From: an uncultured Lachnospiraceae bacterium
GTDB lineage: Bacteria > Bacillota > Clostridia > Lachnospirales > Lachnospiraceae
Length of the DNA: 7,472 nt
Direction of reading: 5' to 3'
Assembly (NCBI GenBank): GCA_902782815.1
Contig: CACZOS010000422.1
Location: forward strand, 1 to 7,472
Positions 1 to 5,946 of the stretch are shown piece by piece. Position 1 is the first letter of the stretch. Each line of letters begins with the position of its first letter. Under the pieces are notes generated by a model. It searched no databases. It was not told the origin of the DNA and was given only the letters and a program-made list of their open reading frames with translations. Position numbers and translations under genes: made by a program.

Positions 1-209
1 AGGCAGACATCCGCCAGGTAATCCTCCTTCAGATAAATGGTCAGGATGGCAATAATGGAGATGGTGAAGGTACCGATCATATTCACGGCAATGATCCGGT
101 CAGTCATCCTGGGCCCGAGGAAGGAACGGATGATGGCAATCAGGATAAAAAGCGACGTAAGCAGCATACAACCCATCAGAATATATTGAAATACCTGTTC
201 GTAAGCCAT
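1..209 (-). CDS. mrpF: Mrp-type Na+/H+ antiporter subunit F (MrpF/MnhF), partial: C-terminus off the left edge
   Basis: This is a small hydrophobic subunit of the multi-subunit Mrp cation/proton antiporter of the cytoplasmic membrane. Only the first 69 codons are present, read leftward from an ATG at 207-209, and the frame is open to the window edge. A first membrane segment covers about residues 10-29. It is followed by the family signature GPRMTDRIIAVNMIG at residues 32-46 and a second membrane segment at about 43-60. MrpF proteins are usually about 90 aa, so roughly 20 residues are missing. The start overlaps the stop of mrpE by one base (TAATG), which implies translational coupling. The site GAGGAGGGG at 215-223 lies within the end of mrpE. 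The same family occurs as a subunit of Mbh-type membrane hydrogenases, so the host complex is not settled by these two genes. Confidence 0.9.
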   Translation of the reverse strand, partial: MAYEQVFQYILMGCMLLTSLFILIAIIRSFLGPRMTDRIIAVNMIGTFTISIIAILTIYLKEDYLADVC

Positions 210-673
210 TATATCCCCTCCTCAAATCTATACAGGATCCGGACAAAGTCCGAGGATTCGATCCCTTCGGAAAATGTTTTATCCAGACAGTGTACGCAGA
301 ACTCATCTCCCTCCGCGGAAACACTGATGGTCCCGGGGGTCAGGGTGATGGAATTGGCCAGAAGGACCCTGGCGATCCTGGTCCTGAAGGAAGCCTTAAA
401 ATAGACAACCGCCGGTTCCGGCTCATACTTTACCGAGTACACCAGCTTAAGCACGTTCCAGTTCGCCCAGAAGATCTCCTTCATCAGAACCAGGAAAAAC
501 CAGATCAGTATCCCGCTTTTCTTAAGCAGGATCAGATCTTTTCTGATACTGTAGTCCAGACATCTGCAGCTGAACCAATATACAGCAGCGGTGATGGCAA
601 ACCCGAATAATACGATTTCTATATTCAGTTTTCCATTTAAGACTACCCAGAATAAAAAGAAAAGAATAAACAT
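209..673 (-). CDS. mrpE: Mrp-type Na+/H+ antiporter subunit E (MrpE/MnhE)
   Basis: This is a 154-aa membrane subunit of the Mrp antiporter, a complex that exchanges cytoplasmic Na+ (or other monovalent cations) for protons. Hydrophobic segments cover about residues 2-12, 17-35 and 53-70. A cytoplasmic C-terminal domain carries the characteristic LLANSITLTPGT at 104-115, followed by the EGDEFCVHCLD stretch at 121-131. Length is normal for the family (about 150-170 aa). The ATG at 671-673 is preceded by GAGGTG at 679-684 with a 5-nt gap. A promoter-like pair lies just upstream and a terminator separates it from the gene before it, so mrpE seems to be the first gene of its transcript. In the classic Bacillus order (A-B-C-D-E-F-G) this gene is fifth. 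An E-first order resembles that of Mbh-type hydrogenase and some anaerobe Mrp operons. Confidence 0.93.
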   Translation of the reverse strand: MFILFFLFWVVLNGKLNIEIVLFGFAITAAVYWFSCRCLDYSIRKDLILLKKSGILIWFFLVLMKEIFWANWNVLKLVYSVKYEPEPAVVYFKASFRTRIARVLLANSITLTPGTISVSAEGDEFCVHCLDKTFSEGIESSDFVRILYRFEEGI

Positions 674-678
674 TTCTC

Positions 679-684
679 CACCTC
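679..684 (-). promoter_or_regulatory. ribosome binding site of mrpE
   Basis: GAGGTG on the minus strand, 5 nt before the ATG at 671-673. It fixes the start of mrpE. Confidence 0.75.
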
Positions 685-708
685 AGTATATTTGATATAT
701 TCCCAATT

Positions 709-737
709 ATTATACTCACATCCCGAACCTGATACAA
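709..737 (-). promoter_or_regulatory. predicted promoter of the mrpE-mrpF operon
   Basis: On the minus strand, a perfect -10 box TATAAT (709-714) follows a weak -35 box TTGTAT (732-737) with a 17-bp spacer. Transcription would start near 702 and leave a leader of about 28 nt before the mrpE ATG, just long enough to hold its ribosome binding site. It lies downstream of the terminator at 786-820, which supports an independent transcript. The -35 matches consensus at only three of six positions. Confidence 0.6.
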
Positions 738-785
738 TATGATTATGGAACATTATCTGCTGTAATCATATCCCGGTAAAAGAAA

Positions 786-820
786 AGGGAGACTTCACGC
801 TTCTTTACGGAAGTCTCCCT
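786..820 (-). terminator. rho-independent terminator after the heptad-repeat protein gene
   Basis: AGGGAGACTT and its complement AAGTCTCCCT, with one more C-G pair, form an 11-bp stem (786-796 with 810-820) and a 13-nt loop. On the minus strand the stem is followed by TTTTCTTTTA and begins 14 nt after the stop codon at 835-837. The plus-strand exit is CTGTTTTAT, so it could also stop transcription in the other direction. It separates the MMPL operon from the mrp operon. Confidence 0.85.
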
Positions 821-834
821 CTGTTTTATACTTC

Positions 835-3633
835 TTATTCTTTGTTCTCTTCCGACTTGATCTCATCGGATTTGTAGATAAACTTGACACTGCCCTTCTC
901 TCCCTCGGGAAGCAGGGTGTAGATCTGGTAATCCTTACCGGCCTTCCGTATAGCCTCAAAACGATCCTGCAGACCGAGCACATCATTCTGGAAGAGATCG
1001 ATGATCTGGGAGATCCCCTCCTTCTTATACTCAGCCATACCGGTATTCAGGGCCAGGGCTCCTTTTAGAAGTTTTCCCATGCCGGTGGATAAGGTTCCTG
1101 CTCCTTTGGAAAGCTGGGAAGTACCCTGAGACAGATCACCGGCCCCCTTGTTCAGGGCATCATTATTGGAGGCCAGGGTTCCCACTCCCTTGGATAACTG
1201 GGATGCCCCGGCAGAAAGGGTCTGTGATCCTGCGGCAAGCTGGACTGCTCCTTCCGCCACCTCTTTAGCCCCCTTATTCAGACTGTCTCCGTTTTTCACC
1301 AAAGTCTGTGCTCCGGTCCTGATGGTCCCGTTATTCTTGGTAAGGGTGGTAAATCCGGCGTTCAAGGCTGTTATCCCCTGGGCGGCCGTCGGGAATCCTG
1401 AGGTTGATTTATCCAGGGTCACGAGACTGCTGTGGAGGGAAGAGATTCCTGTTTTCACCCCGGAAGCACCTGTTTTCACCTGCTGAAGACTGGTGATCAG
1501 GCTGTTCAGGGGATCCGATGTCATGTTTTCGGAAGCGGTGGAGAAAGCTGAGGCTATCCCGCTGATAGTCTGCTTCTCCGTATCGATGCTCAGGGCACTG
1601 ATGGATACCTTGTTCAGAGTATCCTTGTAGCCTGACAGAGTTTCGGATTTGATCCCGGTCAGGTCCAGACTGACATCGGATGCGGAGATTTCGGAAATAC
1701 TTTTCAACTCAACAGTGTCTACTTTTATATCCTCACCCGACAATGTTTCAATCGTCGTGCTCAAGGAAGTGATCTCATCACTCAGTTCTTTGAGTTCCTC
1801 TTCAGAGGCTCCGTTCTCTTTCAGTGTCTTCTTGGCGGATTCCAGCTTCTTTTTCGCGTCCCCAAGGTATTTCACCGTATTATCTATTCCGGTATTACAC
1901 TTGCCTGCCGCGTCATTTATGGCTTTTTCGCGATTTGAGATAGTGGTATTCCTGGAGCTGATTTCCTTATTCTTGGCATCGATTGCCCCGTTGATCTCCT
2001 TCTGCTTCTCCTCCAGTTCTCCCTTGGCCGTATCCACGTTGGAGGCCTGATTTCCGATCTCCGTCACCGCGTTGCTGATGGCGGTGGAAGCATTCGACTG
2101 GGCAGTGGAGAGATTGGTTGCCGCAGTGGAGACAGTGGTGGATGCAGTTCCCAGCGTAGTTGCTGCGGTGGACAGGGACCCGGCAAGCCCTTTCAATGCC
2201 TGACCGGAAGTACTGTTCTTGAGGGTGTTCACTCCCTGAATAACCTGATCCAGCCCCGCTTCCACAGCGGAAGCGCCGTATCCGAGAGTGGCACCCTCGT
2301 TCCCGTCTGCCTGAGTATAGGTTTCCTCAGTCCCCGTGGCGTCTTTCATTAAGCTGACGGCATCGGATACATCCCCCAGTTTTTCCAGAGCTGAAAGATT
2401 TGAAGCGCCGTCTGCCAAAGCCTGTACTCCGGCCAGGTAGCCGGGATTTTCCTCCGTGCCGTCACCCAGCAAGCCCAGGGCAAGGGAATCCACACCCTGT
2501 ACATAGGCTGATGTTCCGGTTTTCAGAGAAGCCGCTCCTTTTGCCAGCTTGGAAACCCCGGTATCAAGCACGGTCACCCCATTGGTCAGGGAAGGTACTT
2601 TATCATTGAGCTGGCCCACCCCGTTGGTATACTGACCGATAGCCTGTTTGAGGGACTTTGTTCCCTTGGAGACTTTACTCATGCTTTCGGATATGGTCTT
2701 TGTCCCTTTGCTGGCTGTTCCCATGGCGTCCGCCAGATCTTTGCTGCCGTCCACAAGTTTGTCCGTGGCGTCGGAAAGATCATCCATATCCTTCTCCATA
2801 TCTTCTCCGCCGGCCTTTTCCATGTCCATCTGGCTGAGAAGGTCATTGGTCACAGCGGTCATGGTCATATCCATTTCGAAATCCTTGACATCGGCGGTGA
2901 TCTGTACATATTCGGGGATATCAATATCTGAATCCTTGAGGACTCCCTCCCCGATATCCAGACTTTCCTTAAGTCCCGGAACGGCATAGCCGAATACGAT
3001 GATCCTGTCTCCTTCCTTCACGGCTTTACCGTTCTTCACCGAGACATTGGAGAACCTGTCGGCATCCAGGATAGCCCCGCTCATCAGGGTGAAGGGCACA
3101 TAGACATCATATTCTTTTCCTTTTACCGTAACTTTTCTTTTCTCTTTATTGGTATAGTCAAAACGAATGGTTACTTTCCCGCTCTTTCCCGCCAGCTGCT
3201 TTCCGCTGATCTTCTTTCCGTCCAGGGTAAAGGAAAGCTTCACATCCACCGGGAGTTCCTTGGAGGATTTCCCCTCATAGGAGATTTCATTGCCTTCAGC
3301 AGCCCAGCTGCTGGCGTTCCCTTCTCCTTCTGTATATTCCTCGTCTCCCTTTACATTTTCTATCTCTGTAAGATCTGTCTCGTCATCCAGAGTGGACTGA
3401 CCTTCTCCGTTGGCCAGGCGGTCATTGACAATGATCTGGTCGACCTCCCCTTCACTGTCCGTGATCACGTAAACCACTTCCTCTTTATCCACCTTGTCCG
3501 GCTCATCGGTTGTGTCTGATCCGGCCGGGGCTGCTGCCCGCACATTTGTGCCGCAGGTCAGGATAAGAGAGAATACCATGGCCTGTGCCATCAAAATCGA
3601 AACGATTCTTTTTCCTGCTTTTCTTCTTAACAT
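835..3633 (-). CDS. exported heptad-repeat (X-X-X-L-X-X-G) helical protein, putative partner of the MMPL exporter
   Basis: This 932-aa protein has no enzymatic motif I recognise. Residues 1-33 are a signal peptide (RRKAGKR, hydrophobic core, likely cut after NVRA). An acidic stretch and a probable beta-rich domain cover about 40-270. The Leu-x-x-Gly heptad repeats seen in the YhgE/Pip group then fill about 285-390. A Ser/Thr/Ala seven-residue repeat lies at 487-521, charged coiled-coil-like helices at 534-573 and 587-631, and a second Leu/Gly heptad block at 719-866. The tail is charged and has neither a membrane segment nor an LPXTG motif, unlike YhgE/Pip proteins, which carry C-terminal membrane segments. 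The ATG at 3631-3633 is chosen because AGGAGGG sits 6 nt before it. An in-frame GTG at 3652-3654 would place that site inside the gene. It lies 17 nt after the MMPL gene, so co-transcription is near certain. The proposed role as an extracytoplasmic adapter for the exporter is inference from context. Confidence 0.85.
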   Translation of the reverse strand: MLRRKAGKRIVSILMAQAMVFSLILTCGTNVRAAAPAGSDTTDEPDKVDKEEVVYVITDSEGEVDQIIVNDRLANGEGQSTLDDETDLTEIENVKGDEEYTEGEGNASSWAAEGNEISYEGKSSKELPVDVKLSFTLDGKKISGKQLAGKSGKVTIRFDYTNKEKRKVTVKGKEYDVYVPFTLMSGAILDADRFSNVSVKNGKAVKEGDRIIVFGYAVPGLKESLDIGEGVLKDSDIDIPEYVQITADVKDFEMDMTMTAVTNDLLSQMDMEKAGGEDMEKDMDDLSDATDKLVDGSKDLADAMGTASKGTKTISESMSKVSKGTKSLKQAIGQYTNGVGQLNDKVPSLTNGVTVLDTGVSKLAKGAASLKTGTSAYVQGVDSLALGLLGDGTEENPGYLAGVQALADGASNLSALEKLGDVSDAVSLMKDATGTEETYTQADGNEGATLGYGASAVEAGLDQVIQGVNTLKNSTSGQALKGLAGSLSTAATTLGTASTTVSTAATNLSTAQSNASTAISNAVTEIGNQASNVDTAKGELEEKQKEINGAIDAKNKEISSRNTTISNREKAINDAAGKCNTGIDNTVKYLGDAKKKLESAKKTLKENGASEEELKELSDEITSLSTTIETLSGEDIKVDTVELKSISEISASDVSLDLTGIKSETLSGYKDTLNKVSISALSIDTEKQTISGIASAFSTASENMTSDPLNSLITSLQQVKTGASGVKTGISSLHSSLVTLDKSTSGFPTAAQGITALNAGFTTLTKNNGTIRTGAQTLVKNGDSLNKGAKEVAEGAVQLAAGSQTLSAGASQLSKGVGTLASNNDALNKGAGDLSQGTSQLSKGAGTLSTGMGKLLKGALALNTGMAEYKKEGISQIIDLFQNDVLGLQDRFEAIRKAGKDYQIYTLLPEGEKGSVKFIYKSDEIKSEENKE
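1036..1479 (-). repeat. C-terminal block of Leu-x-x-Gly heptad repeats (coding repeat)
   Basis: About residues 719-866 of the exported protein repeat with a seven-residue period: a Leu, two variable residues, then Gly, in units such as QLSKGAG, TLSTGMG and KLLKGAL. At DNA level this gives a diverged 21-bp periodicity. Gly at a fixed heptad position is known from the YhgE/Pip group and suits tightly packed helices. Confidence 0.8.
2071..2175 (-). repeat. five tandem 21-bp units encoding Ser/Thr/Ala heptads
   Basis: Residues 487-521 of the exported protein read as five consecutive seven-residue units: LSTAATT, LGTASTT, VSTAATN, LSTAQSN and ASTAISN. The first position is Leu, Val or Ala and nearly all the rest are small or polar. 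The DNA shows related 21-bp units built around GCAGTGGAG/GCGGTGGA on the plus strand. Confidence 0.75.
2464..2781 (-). repeat. N-terminal block of Leu-x-x-Gly heptad repeats (coding repeat)
   Basis: About residues 285-390 of the exported protein follow the same seven-residue pattern as the C-terminal block, with units such as KLVDGSK, QLNDKVP, KLAKGAA and SLKTGTS. The two blocks flank the central helical region, as expected if the chain folds back into a long hairpin. That fold is inferred, not seen. Confidence 0.7.
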
Positions 3634-3639
3634 ATTCAA

Positions 3640-3646
3640 CCCTCCT
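3640..3646 (-). promoter_or_regulatory. ribosome binding site deciding the start of the heptad-repeat protein
   Basis: AGGAGGG on the minus strand lies 6 nt before the ATG at 3631-3633. It falls inside the reading frame that would begin at the GTG at 3652-3654, so the ATG is the better start. Confidence 0.85.
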
Positions 3647-3650
3647 GTCT

Positions 3651-5750
3651 TCACAGACTCACCTTCTGTTCTCTCCCTGCCTTTTTCCGGCTGTGGAAAT
3701 CCCAGGTAGTATAACAGATTACTTTATCAAATATCATGAACATTGCCGGCAGTAATACCAGCACGGAGATCATACTGATGATGGCCCCCCTGGAAAGCAG
3801 GGCACAGATGGATCCGATCATGTCCACCCTCGAATACATAGCAACTCCGAATGTGGCAGCAAAGAAACTGAAACCACTGGTTACGATGGAGTGGACACTT
3901 GAACTGTGGGCAATACTTATAGCCTCTTTTTTGTCCACCCCGGCCAGGCGTTCCCTCTGATACCGGGTGGTCATCAGTATGGCATAATCCACAGTGGCTC
4001 CAAGCTGGATAGTCCCGATCACAATGGCAGCCACAAAGGGAAGCTCCTTCCCCATATAATAGGGAACAGCCATGTTGACATTAATGGCGAACTCGATCAC
4101 CGCCACCAGGATCACCGGCAGGGAAATGGATTTGAAGACCACCATGATAATGAGGAAAATAGCAGCCATGGACAGGTAGTTAACCGTCTTAAGGTCCACA
4201 TTGGTGGTATCCTCCAGGTCTTTCATCATGGGGGCCTCACCGATGACGATGGCATCTTTATCGTATCCTGAAACAATCTTCTGTATCCTGGATATCTGCC
4301 GGTTCACTTCCTTCGTAGCCGGGGAATACTCCGAACAGATGAAGGCAATCTCATGCTTGTCTCCCTGCAGGAGTTCCTTGATATTCCCGGGGATCATCAC
4401 ATCAGGGATTTCCGATCCGATCAGCGAGTTCATTCCGATGGTCCAGTTTACCCCCTTCACCTCATCGATCTCCCGGTACATGGCTTCCTTATCTTTTGCC
4501 TTCATGTCCTTGTCCATCATGATGATGTGGATGACACTCATATCAAATGTATCCTCCAGCTTTTTGTTGGCGATATTGGACTGGAGATCATCCGGCAGAG
4601 AGTGGGCGATATTATAGTAGACATTCACATGATTGCTTCCGTAGAGTGCCGGGTAAAGCAGTACCAGGAAAACGATCAGGCAGATCACGTAATGTCTGGT
4701 AAGGATTTTTGAGATAAATCCCGATTCCTTGATGAAAACCCTGTGTTTGGTCTTCTCGATCCATTTATCAAAAACCAGGATCATGGAGGGAAGAAGGGTT
4801 ACACAACAGACAACGCCGATGATGACCCCCTTCGACATGACGATACCCAGGTCCTTACCCAGAGCAAAGGTCATGACACAAAGAGCAAGAAATCCGGCGA
4901 TAGTGGTCACGGAACTTCCCATGATGGAGGAGAAGGTGCTGGCAATGGCGTGCCCCATGGCGCTCTCCTTATCTCCGGGATACTCCTTCTTGTTCTCCTC
5001 ATAGCTGTTCAGCAGGAAAATGGAGTAATCCATGGTGACACCCAGCTGCAGAACCGCGGTCACCGCCTGGGTAACATAAGATATCTGCCCCAGGAAAAAA
5101 TTGGTGCCCATATTGTAGACAATGGCAATCCCTATACTGATCAGAAACAGGAAGGGAATCAGGAAATACTGGGTGGCGACGGTGAGAACCAGGACAGACA
5201 AAATGGCTGCTATGACCACATAAGCCGGAAGCTCCGACATGCACAGGTCTGCGATATCGGTGACCATTCCGGTCATTCCGCTGATAAACACCTGCTCATT
5301 GACGATGGATCTCATCTCTCTGAGAGCCTGTGTAGCTTCCTCTGAAGAAGTGGTGTTATCAAACAAAACCATCATGACGGTGGCATCCCCTTTGAAGAAG
5401 GACTCCCTGAGGTTTCCGGGAAGCATCTCCACAGGCATGGACAGATCGGCCACATCGGTATACCACAGAGTCCTGGAAACATGATCCACCTCTCTGAACC
5501 GGTCTTCCAGCTTTTTCACGTCCTTCATCTCCATGCCTTCCACCACGACCATGGCGAAACCGCCGGATCCGAATTCTTCCACCATCATATCCTGTCCTGC
5601 CACTGTGTCCAGTGATTCAGGCAGGTAACTCAGCAGATCATAGTTGATCTTGGTGCGGAAGTACCCGATTACTGAAGGAATGAGCAGCAGCACACTGAGC
5701 AGGATCATCAGATATTTATGTCTGGCAATAAATCTGCCTACGCTAACCAT
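3651..5750 (-). CDS. MMPL/RND-superfamily membrane exporter
   Basis: This 699-aa integral membrane protein has the MMPL/RND layout of two similar halves. TM1 (about 13-30) is followed by an extracytoplasmic domain (about 31-172) and five helices (about 176-327). TM7 (about 353-371) is followed by a second domain (about 372-520) and five more helices (about 522-676). Each half carries the Asp-Tyr pair of the proton relay known in MmpL3: GVTMDYSIFLLNSY (D241, Y242) and GATVDYAILMTTRY (D588, Y589). The protein should therefore be a proton-driven exporter of lipids, peptides or drugs. The substrate cannot be read from the sequence. The ATG at 5748-5750 has GAGGAG 6 nt upstream. It is the first gene of an operon with the heptad-repeat protein and lies divergent to a TetR-family gene. 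The frame is intact and of normal length for single-gene bacterial MMPL exporters. Confidence 0.93.
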   Translation of the reverse strand: MVSVGRFIARHKYLMILLSVLLLIPSVIGYFRTKINYDLLSYLPESLDTVAGQDMMVEEFGSGGFAMVVVEGMEMKDVKKLEDRFREVDHVSRTLWYTDVADLSMPVEMLPGNLRESFFKGDATVMMVLFDNTTSSEEATQALREMRSIVNEQVFISGMTGMVTDIADLCMSELPAYVVIAAILSVLVLTVATQYFLIPFLFLISIGIAIVYNMGTNFFLGQISYVTQAVTAVLQLGVTMDYSIFLLNSYEENKKEYPGDKESAMGHAIASTFSSIMGSSVTTIAGFLALCVMTFALGKDLGIVMSKGVIIGVVCCVTLLPSMILVFDKWIEKTKHRVFIKESGFISKILTRHYVICLIVFLVLLYPALYGSNHVNVYYNIAHSLPDDLQSNIANKKLEDTFDMSVIHIIMMDKDMKAKDKEAMYREIDEVKGVNWTIGMNSLIGSEIPDVMIPGNIKELLQGDKHEIAFICSEYSPATKEVNRQISRIQKIVSGYDKDAIVIGEAPMMKDLEDTTNVDLKTVNYLSMAAIFLIIMVVFKSISLPVILVAVIEFAINVNMAVPYYMGKELPFVAAIVIGTIQLGATVDYAILMTTRYQRERLAGVDKKEAISIAHSSSVHSIVTSGFSFFAATFGVAMYSRVDMIGSICALLSRGAIISMISVLVLLPAMFMIFDKVICYTTWDFHSRKKAGREQKVSL

Positions 5751-5756
5751 ACAATT

Positions 5757-5762
5757 CTCCTC
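5757..5762 (-). promoter_or_regulatory. ribosome binding site of the MMPL exporter gene
   Basis: GAGGAG on the minus strand, 6 nt before the ATG at 5748-5750. Confidence 0.8.
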
Positions 5763-5778
5763 ACTTTCTATCCATTAA

Positions 5779-5807
5779 ATTGTATGAAAAAAATGAATTT
5801 TGGTCAA
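5779..5807 (-). promoter_or_regulatory. predicted promoter of the MMPL exporter operon
   Basis: On the minus strand, -35 TTGACC (5802-5807) and -10 TACAAT (5779-5784) are separated by 17 bp; each matches the sigma-A consensus at five of six positions. Transcription would start near 5772, giving a leader of about 22 nt. The -35 box and most of the spacer lie inside the first 28-bp direct repeat, so a protein bound there would block RNA polymerase. Confidence 0.75.
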
Positions 5808-5814
5808 TATTTAA
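5787..5814. repeat. 28-bp direct repeat, copy 1 (candidate operator over the exporter promoter)
   Basis: This copy matches 5837-5864 at 25 of 28 positions. The shared core is ATGAATTTTGGTCA (5793-5806), flanked by an A tract on the left and TTTAA on the right. It covers the -35 box and most of the spacer of the exporter promoter. Within the core, TGA and TCA are symmetric ends around seven bases, a weak dyad, so the binding protein is not certain. Confidence 0.75.
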
Positions 5815-5836
5815 ACTGCACAAGATTTACAGGATT

Positions 5837-5864
5837 AAAAACATGAATTTTGGTCATTTTTTAA
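5837..5864. repeat. 28-bp direct repeat, copy 2 (candidate operator upstream of the regulator promoter)
   Basis: This is the second copy, with the core at 5843-5856 exactly 50 bp from the first. It ends 11 bp before the -35 box of the regulator promoter. It differs from copy 1 at three positions. One of them turns the minus-strand TTGACC into ATGACC, and no usable -10 follows, so this copy does not appear to be a second exporter promoter. Confidence 0.75.
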
Positions 5865-5875
5865 GTTCTTTTCCA

Positions 5876-5904
5876 TTGACATTTTACACTGATTGGGAAA
5901 TAAT
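5876..5904 (+). promoter_or_regulatory. predicted promoter of the TetR-family regulator
   Basis: A perfect -35 box TTGACA (5876-5881), a 17-bp spacer and AATAAT (5899-5904, five of six) give a strong predicted promoter. Transcription would start near 5911, about 36 nt before the ATG at 5947. This rules against the in-frame TTG at 5893, which would lie inside the promoter. Confidence 0.75.
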
Positions 5905-5933
5905 GGGATAAGGATATTTTACCAAGGGAAAAC

Positions 5934-5939
5934 AGAGGA
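5934..5939 (+). promoter_or_regulatory. ribosome binding site of the TetR-family regulator
   Basis: AGAGGA lies 7 nt before the ATG at 5947 and supports that start over the upstream in-frame TTG at 5893. Confidence 0.65.
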
Positions 5940-5946
5940 TTTACAG

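Noticed and set aside
835..1035. Cell-wall sorting signal or C-terminal membrane anchor in the heptad-repeat protein
   Set aside because: The last 66 residues contain no LPXTG-like motif and no hydrophobic segment; the tail is charged.
1036..2781. CRISPR-like or non-coding tandem repeat
   Set aside because: The periodicity is 21 bp, follows codons, lies within one intact reading frame and has no unique spacers. It reflects protein heptads.
3553..3555. Possible lipobox cysteine (ILTC, residue 27) in the heptad-repeat protein
   Set aside because: Leu at -2 and Thr at -1 do not fit the usual lipobox, and a better signal peptidase I site (NVRA) follows six residues later, so an ordinary signal peptide is favoured.
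4743..5345. A 200-codon plus-strand open frame opposite the MMPL gene
   Set aside because: It lies wholly antisense to a clear exporter gene, its translation is a His/Gly/Asp-rich string without any family motif, and no ribosome binding site was seen. It is a shadow frame.
5837..5864. Second minus-strand exporter promoter in repeat copy 2
   Set aside because: The -35 would be ATGACC and the hexamer 17 bp downstream (TCCTGT) does not resemble a -10 box.
5893..5946. An 18-codon N-terminal extension of the regulator from a TTG at 5893
   Set aside because: It would start inside the predicted promoter (TTGACA 5876-5881, AATAAT 5899-5904), while the ATG at 5947 has AGAGGA 7 nt upstream and gives a normal TetR-family length.
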